A stretch of DNA of 64,000 nucleotides. Source: Hymenobacter sp. PAMC 26628. Its GTDB lineage: Bacteria; Bacteroidota; Bacteroidia; Cytophagales; Hymenobacteraceae. The stretch covers positions 2,046,001-2,110,000 of the forward strand of contig NZ_CP014304.1 in assembly GCF_001562275.1 (NCBI RefSeq), read 5' to 3'. Shown in pieces: positions 60,865 to 64,000 of the stretch (position 1 is the first letter of the stretch; the number at the start of each line of letters is the position of its first letter). The position numbers and the translations under genes were made by a program. The notes beneath the pieces are model-generated. The model ran no database searches. It was given only the letters and a program-made list of their open reading frames with translations, and was not told the DNA's origin.

Positions 60865-62025
60865 CTACGCCACCGGCACTTCCATCCGGGCAAACGGCAG
60901 GGGCGCCTCGCCAATAACGTGGCGCTCGATCCAGCCGCCGCCCAGCACGTCGTCGCCTTCGTAGAACACGGCCGCCTGGCCCGGGGTGACGGCGTGCACA
61001 GGCTCCTCAAAATAGACGTGGATTTTGCCGCCCACTTCCTCCAAAAACGCCGGGGCCCCGTCGTGGTTGTAGCGCACTTTCACCACGGCCGGCACCAGGC
61101 CGCGCCCCTCCAGGGTGGCGTACTTGCCGGGGTTGAGCTGGCCCACCACGGTGGCCGTGCTGGCCAAATCGTCGTAGTTGCCCAGCACCACTTCGTTGGT
61201 ATCGGGCCGGATTTCCGTTACGTAGGCCGGGAAGCCCAGCGCGATGCCCAGCCCCTTGCGCTGCCCAATGGTGTAGAACGGGTAGCCCTCGTGGCGGCCC
61301 AGTTCGGCGCCGTTTTTGTCCACGAAGCGGCCACCGGCCACGCGCGCCTCCAGGCCCGGCACGCGCCGGCGCAGGAAGCCCCGGTAGTCGTTGTCGGGGA
61401 TGAAGCAGATTTCGTAGCTCTCGGGCTTGTTTACCAGGGCGGTGAAGCCGCGGCGGCGGGCCTCGTCGTAAATCGCGGTTTTGCGCATCTGGCCCAGCGG
61501 AAACAGCGTGCGGCTCAGGCTGGCCTGGCTCACGCCCCACAGCGCGTAGCTCTGGTCCTTGTGGTCGTCGAGGCCTTTGCTCACCACGAAGCGACCAGTG
61601 TCGGCATCTTGCCGCACCTGGGCGTAGTGGCCGGTGGCGATGAACTGGCAACCGAGCTGGTCGGCCCGGCGCAGCAGCGCGTCCCACTTGATGTGGGTGT
61701 TGCAAAGCACGCAGGGGTTGGGCGTGCGCCCGGCCAGGTACTCGTCGGTGAAGTTGTTGATGACAAAATCGCCGAACTCGTCGCGGATGTCGATGATGTA
61801 GTGCGGGAAGCCCAGGTCCACGGCAATCTGCCGGGCGTCGTTGATGCTGTCGAGCGAGCAGCAGCCGGTTTCTTTTTTCGACCCGCCCGCCGAGGCGTAG
61901 TCCCAGGTTTTCATGGTCATGCCGACCACTTCGTAGCCCTGCTCGTGCAGGAGCACGGCGGCCACCGACGAGTCGATGCCACCGCTCATGGCCACGAGAA
62001 CGCGGCCTTTGGGGTTGTTTTCCAT
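60865..62025 (-). CDS. mnmA: tRNA-specific 2-thiouridylase
   Basis: A 386-residue enzyme that puts sulfur on U34 of Lys, Glu and Gln tRNAs. The PP-loop is VLVAMSGGIDSSVAAVLLHE. The two catalytic Cys are in NPCVLCNTHIKW (about 103) and ESYEICFIPDNDYRGFL (about 205). KDQSYALWGVSQASLSRTLF and the C-terminal RYNHDGAPAFLEE barrel are typical. ATG 62025 is canonical. A TACCTTTG box at 62085-62078 on the minus strand is a good promoter candidate 53 bases upstream. Confidence 0.95.
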   Translation of the reverse strand: MENNPKGRVLVAMSGGIDSSVAAVLLHEQGYEVVGMTMKTWDYASAGGSKKETGCCSLDSINDARQIAVDLGFPHYIIDIRDEFGDFVINNFTDEYLAGRTPNPCVLCNTHIKWDALLRRADQLGCQFIATGHYAQVRQDADTGRFVVSKGLDDHKDQSYALWGVSQASLSRTLFPLGQMRKTAIYDEARRRGFTALVNKPESYEICFIPDNDYRGFLRRRVPGLEARVAGGRFVDKNGAELGRHEGYPFYTIGQRKGLGIALGFPAYVTEIRPDTNEVVLGNYDDLASTATVVGQLNPGKYATLEGRGLVPAVVKVRYNHDGAPAFLEEVGGKIHVYFEEPVHAVTPGQAAVFYEGDDVLGGGWIERHVIGEAPLPFARMEVPVA

Positions 62026-62094
62026 TTGGTTCTGAACAGCACCCGAAAGGTGAATGGTTTGGCTGCCGTCCGAAACGCAAAGGTACGGCGGATA

Positions 62095-62280
62095 GTAAGA
62101 TGTGAAGAATGTGGGTGAATGTGGGAATGTGAAGAATGTAAGTGCGTGCAGCCGACGTGAAGAATGTGGGGAAATGCGGCAGATGTGCAGGGTGTAGGCA
62201 AATGAAAACTTGTCCGTGCGACCTTTGCCCCGGCATCATTTCCCACATGTGCCACATTCCTCCGCATCCCCACATCCAAA
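62095..62280. repeat. Word-repeat element between mnmA and the PRAI-like gene
   Basis: Left half: repeats of GAATGTG/AAGAATGTGGG (ATGTGAAGAATGTGGGTGAA, TGTGGGAATGTGAAGAATGT). Right half: complementary CCCACATG, CCACATTCC, CCCCACATCC. Both halves can pair. It is the AC/GT-word version of the junction repeats seen elsewhere. It separates two divergent genes, and the mnmA promoter box lies at its edge. Confidence 0.6.
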
Positions 62281-62282
62281 CC

Positions 62283-62927
62283 ATGGCCCTTCGCATCCCC
62301 GTCCTCGTCCGCGGCATCAACAATTTATCCGACGCGCGCTACTGCGCCGGCATGGGCGCCGACGGCCTCATCTTCACCCTCGACCCCGAGCTGCCCGGCG
62401 CCATCGACCCCGCCACGGCCCGGGAGCTGGCCGGCTGGGTGGCCGGTGTGGAACTCATCGGTGAATTCGGCGACGCCGACCCCGCGCAGCTTGTGGCCGT
62501 GGCCGCCGCCTGCGGCCTCGACCGGGTGCTGCTGCACGAAGCACCTTTTTTCATTCCCGGCCTGCACGAGCCCCTGCCCTTCCCGGTGCTGCGCGAAACC
62601 GACCTGCTCACCGCCCTCCAGGCCCTCATCGACCCCGACCTGGCCCACGACCTGCGCAGCGCCGACTTCGCCCCCACTGGCGGGGCCGTGTTGATTACGC
62701 TGCCCAGCGGGGCCGACCTCGTGGGCTGGCAGGAGCAGTTGGGGGCCCTGGCCCGGCAGTTTCCGCTGTGGCTGGGCGGCGACTTCACCGCCGCCGACCT
62801 GCCCGGCCTGCTCAACGGCGTGCGCCCGGCCGGCCTGGTGCTGCAAGGCGGCGACGAGCTCAAGCCCGGCCTGCGTGATTTCACCGGCCTGGAAGAGATT
62901 TTTGAGGCCCTGGAGGAAGTGGAATAG
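62283..62927 (+). CDS. Phosphoribosylanthranilate isomerase-like protein, catalytic Cys replaced
   Basis: A 214-residue (beta/alpha)8 protein similar to TrpF. The start ALRIPVLVRGINNLSDARYC corresponds to TrpF's KICGI-NxxDA block, but the catalytic Cys is Arg here. Then GADGLIFTLDPELPGAIDPA and PLWLGGDFTAADLPGLL match the TrpF layout. The catalytic Asp in the middle of the barrel could not be assigned with confidence. It may be a non-catalytic paralogue; no other trp gene is in the window. ATG 62283 is chosen because upstream codons only translate the junction repeat. Confidence 0.7.
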   Translation: MALRIPVLVRGINNLSDARYCAGMGADGLIFTLDPELPGAIDPATARELAGWVAGVELIGEFGDADPAQLVAVAAACGLDRVLLHEAPFFIPGLHEPLPFPVLRETDLLTALQALIDPDLAHDLRSADFAPTGGAVLITLPSGADLVGWQEQLGALARQFPLWLGGDFTAADLPGLLNGVRPAGLVLQGGDELKPGLRDFTGLEEIFEALEEVE

Positions 62928-63139
62928 GGCCCCGGCTGGGGCCCGGGGCCCCAAGCTGCGCCGGCAAATTGCGCACCCCGGCCCCCGGCAGGGCGCTACT
63001 TCTGGCCGAAGGCGGAGCGTCCTTCGCCCGGTAATTCGAGTATTTTGCGGGGAATAAGTAGGCGTTCGGCGAGCTGGCGGGCGGGGCGGCAAACTGGCCG
63101 CGGCACCGGGGGCGTAGGTGGCCCAACTCTCCGCTCCCC

Positions 63140-63982
63140 ATGAACCACTCGCTCACTTTCGCCCTCGTCCTTGGCACCGTCCTCGCCGGGCAGGCGCAAA
63201 CCGTCAAAACCCGCCCGTCCGCCGCCTTGCTCGCCATGCAGGGAAACGCGTACTCTCCCGCGCCGGTCCAGGCCCAGACCTACCGCCTGGCCGGCCGGGT
63301 GTTCGACCCCGAGGGCAACCCCTTGCCGGGGGCCACGTTGCTGGTAAAGGGCACGAACCAAGTGGTCAGCACCGACGCGGCGGGCAACTTTACATTAGAG
63401 CTGCCCGCCCGCACCCCCAATACCCTGGTGGCGGGCTACGGCGGCTGCGAAGACCTTACCCTGCCGCTGGGCCCCAACCAGCCCCAGCTCAACGTGCACC
63501 TGCGGCCGATTTTGGCCGACGGCCTCGACCGGGCCCTGCGCGTGGGCGACTTGGCGCCGGACTTCGACTTGCCGACCACCGCCGGCACCACCTTCAAGCT
63601 CAGCGAGCACCGCGGCCACCCCGTGGTGCTGTACTTCTACCCCAAAGACGGCTCGTCGGGCTGCACCAAAGAGGCCTGCTCGTTCCGCGACCAGTACGAG
63701 GACTTTGCGGCGCTGGGTGCGGAGGTCATCGGCATCAGCTCGGATTCCGAACGCTCGCACCGCCAGTTCACGGCCAAGTACGACCTGCCGTTTCCGCTCC
63801 TCAGCGACAACGGCGGGCAGCTGCGCCGCAAGTATGCCGTGCCCCGCGCCGCGTTGGGCCTGCTCCCGGGCCGCGTCACCTACGTGCTCGACGGCGAAGG
63901 GCGCGTGCGCTACGTGTTCAATTCGCTTACCGACGCCACCGACCACGTAGTCAACGCCAAAGCCATCCTTCAAAACTTGTAG
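63140..63982 (+). CDS. Secreted carboxypeptidase-like domain fused to a BCP-type peroxiredoxin
   Basis: A 280-residue exported protein. Signal peptide NHSLTFALVLGTVLAGQAQT. Residues about 48-120 are a carboxypeptidase-regulatory-like beta-sandwich (YRLAGRVFDPEGNPLPGATL, VSTDAAGNFTLELPA), the module usually seen on TonB receptors. From about 128 on is a thioredoxin-fold peroxiredoxin (DLAPDFDLPTTAGTTFKLSE, VVLYFYPKDGSSGCTKEACS, FRDQYEDFAALGAEVIGISS) with the peroxidatic Cys and a second Cys five residues later. It ends VVNAKAILQNL. The combination suggests periplasmic thiol-dependent peroxide reduction. ATG 63140 is the natural start; upstream is noncoding. Confidence 0.87.
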   Translation: MNHSLTFALVLGTVLAGQAQTVKTRPSAALLAMQGNAYSPAPVQAQTYRLAGRVFDPEGNPLPGATLLVKGTNQVVSTDAAGNFTLELPARTPNTLVAGYGGCEDLTLPLGPNQPQLNVHLRPILADGLDRALRVGDLAPDFDLPTTAGTTFKLSEHRGHPVVLYFYPKDGSSGCTKEACSFRDQYEDFAALGAEVIGISSDSERSHRQFTAKYDLPFPLLSDNGGQLRRKYAVPRAALGLLPGRVTYVLDGEGRVRYVFNSLTDATDHVVNAKAILQNL

Positions 63983-64000
63983 GGTGGCTTTGGCCAGCGC

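Noticed and set aside
62142..62282. N-terminal extension of the TrpF-like protein
   Set aside because: Only translates the GAATGTG/CACATTC word repeat; the barrel starts at ATG 62283.

Overview
The window is a 64 kb piece of a GC-rich Bacteroidetes chromosome, most likely Hymenobacter or a close relative in the Cytophagales. This is inferred from family content: a TonB-dependent receptor with a carboxypeptidase-like N-domain, a type IX-secreted subtilase, many lipoproteins, DUF349, DUF1015 and DUF2911 proteins, a Bacteroidetes-order his operon, and promoter-like TAnnTTTG boxes in place of a sigma-70 -10 box. No 16S gene is present to confirm it.

Layout. 1-7 kb: the ethanolamine ammonia-lyase genes eutB (5'-truncated by the window edge) and eutC are 5 kb apart, with a TonB receptor, an ECF sigma/anti-sigma/membrane-protein operon and a nonsense-interrupted small gene between them. 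A copy of the same palindromic repeat follows each eut gene. 7-10 kb: a GNAT acetyltransferase, a GT9 heptosyltransferase, and a Xre/MbcA/ParS-RES toxin-antitoxin pair preceded by three 14-bp palindromes spaced exactly 21 bp apart. 10.2 kb: a small membrane-protein cassette with a two-hairpin leader; a second copy lies at 42.7 kb. 10.6-20.1 kb: a complete histidine operon (hisG, a fused hisD-hisC, hisB, hisH, hisA, an unknown gene, a HAD phosphatase, hisF, hisIE) with a candidate His-rich leader peptide upstream. 20.2-22.1 kb: an isolated DUF5343-like gene and an AT-rich gene desert. 22.2-30.6 kb: a TPR protein, gyrA, a small lipoprotein, an HD phosphohydrolase, an IS701/IS4-like insertion sequence and a secreted beta-helix protein. 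30.6-32.3 kb: a decayed zone around tRNA-Thr(TGU) with a truncated reading frame and a glyoxalase pseudogene. 32.3-48 kb: DUF349, YqgE, PdxH, DUF1015, Maf, two tandem GT-C-like membrane glycosyltransferases, an EamA-like protein, GpsA, an efflux adaptor plus TolC pair, and the serine dehydratase beta subunit. 48-64 kb: a TDO-family dioxygenase, lipoproteins, DUF2911, a FAD oxidoreductase, AspA, carbonic anhydrase, an acyl-CoA synthetase, a subtilase, MnmA, a phosphoribosylanthranilate-isomerase-like protein and a peroxiredoxin fusion.

The strongest candidate for something undescribed is the pair of cassettes at 10191-10434 and 42714-42946. Each has a 32-nt GC hairpin, a second hairpin ending just before the start codon, a 39-44 aa protein with a basic N-terminus and a hydrophobic C-terminal half, and a terminator. 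Hairpin 1 has a compensatory base change, hairpin 2 keeps its fold with different stem sequence, and hairpin-to-start spacing is conserved (71 and 70 nt). Other notable items are the phased operators of the toxin-antitoxin pair, the HisD-HisC fusion, the candidate his leader peptide, very long perfect palindromes, and a family of self-complementary repeats at gene junctions.
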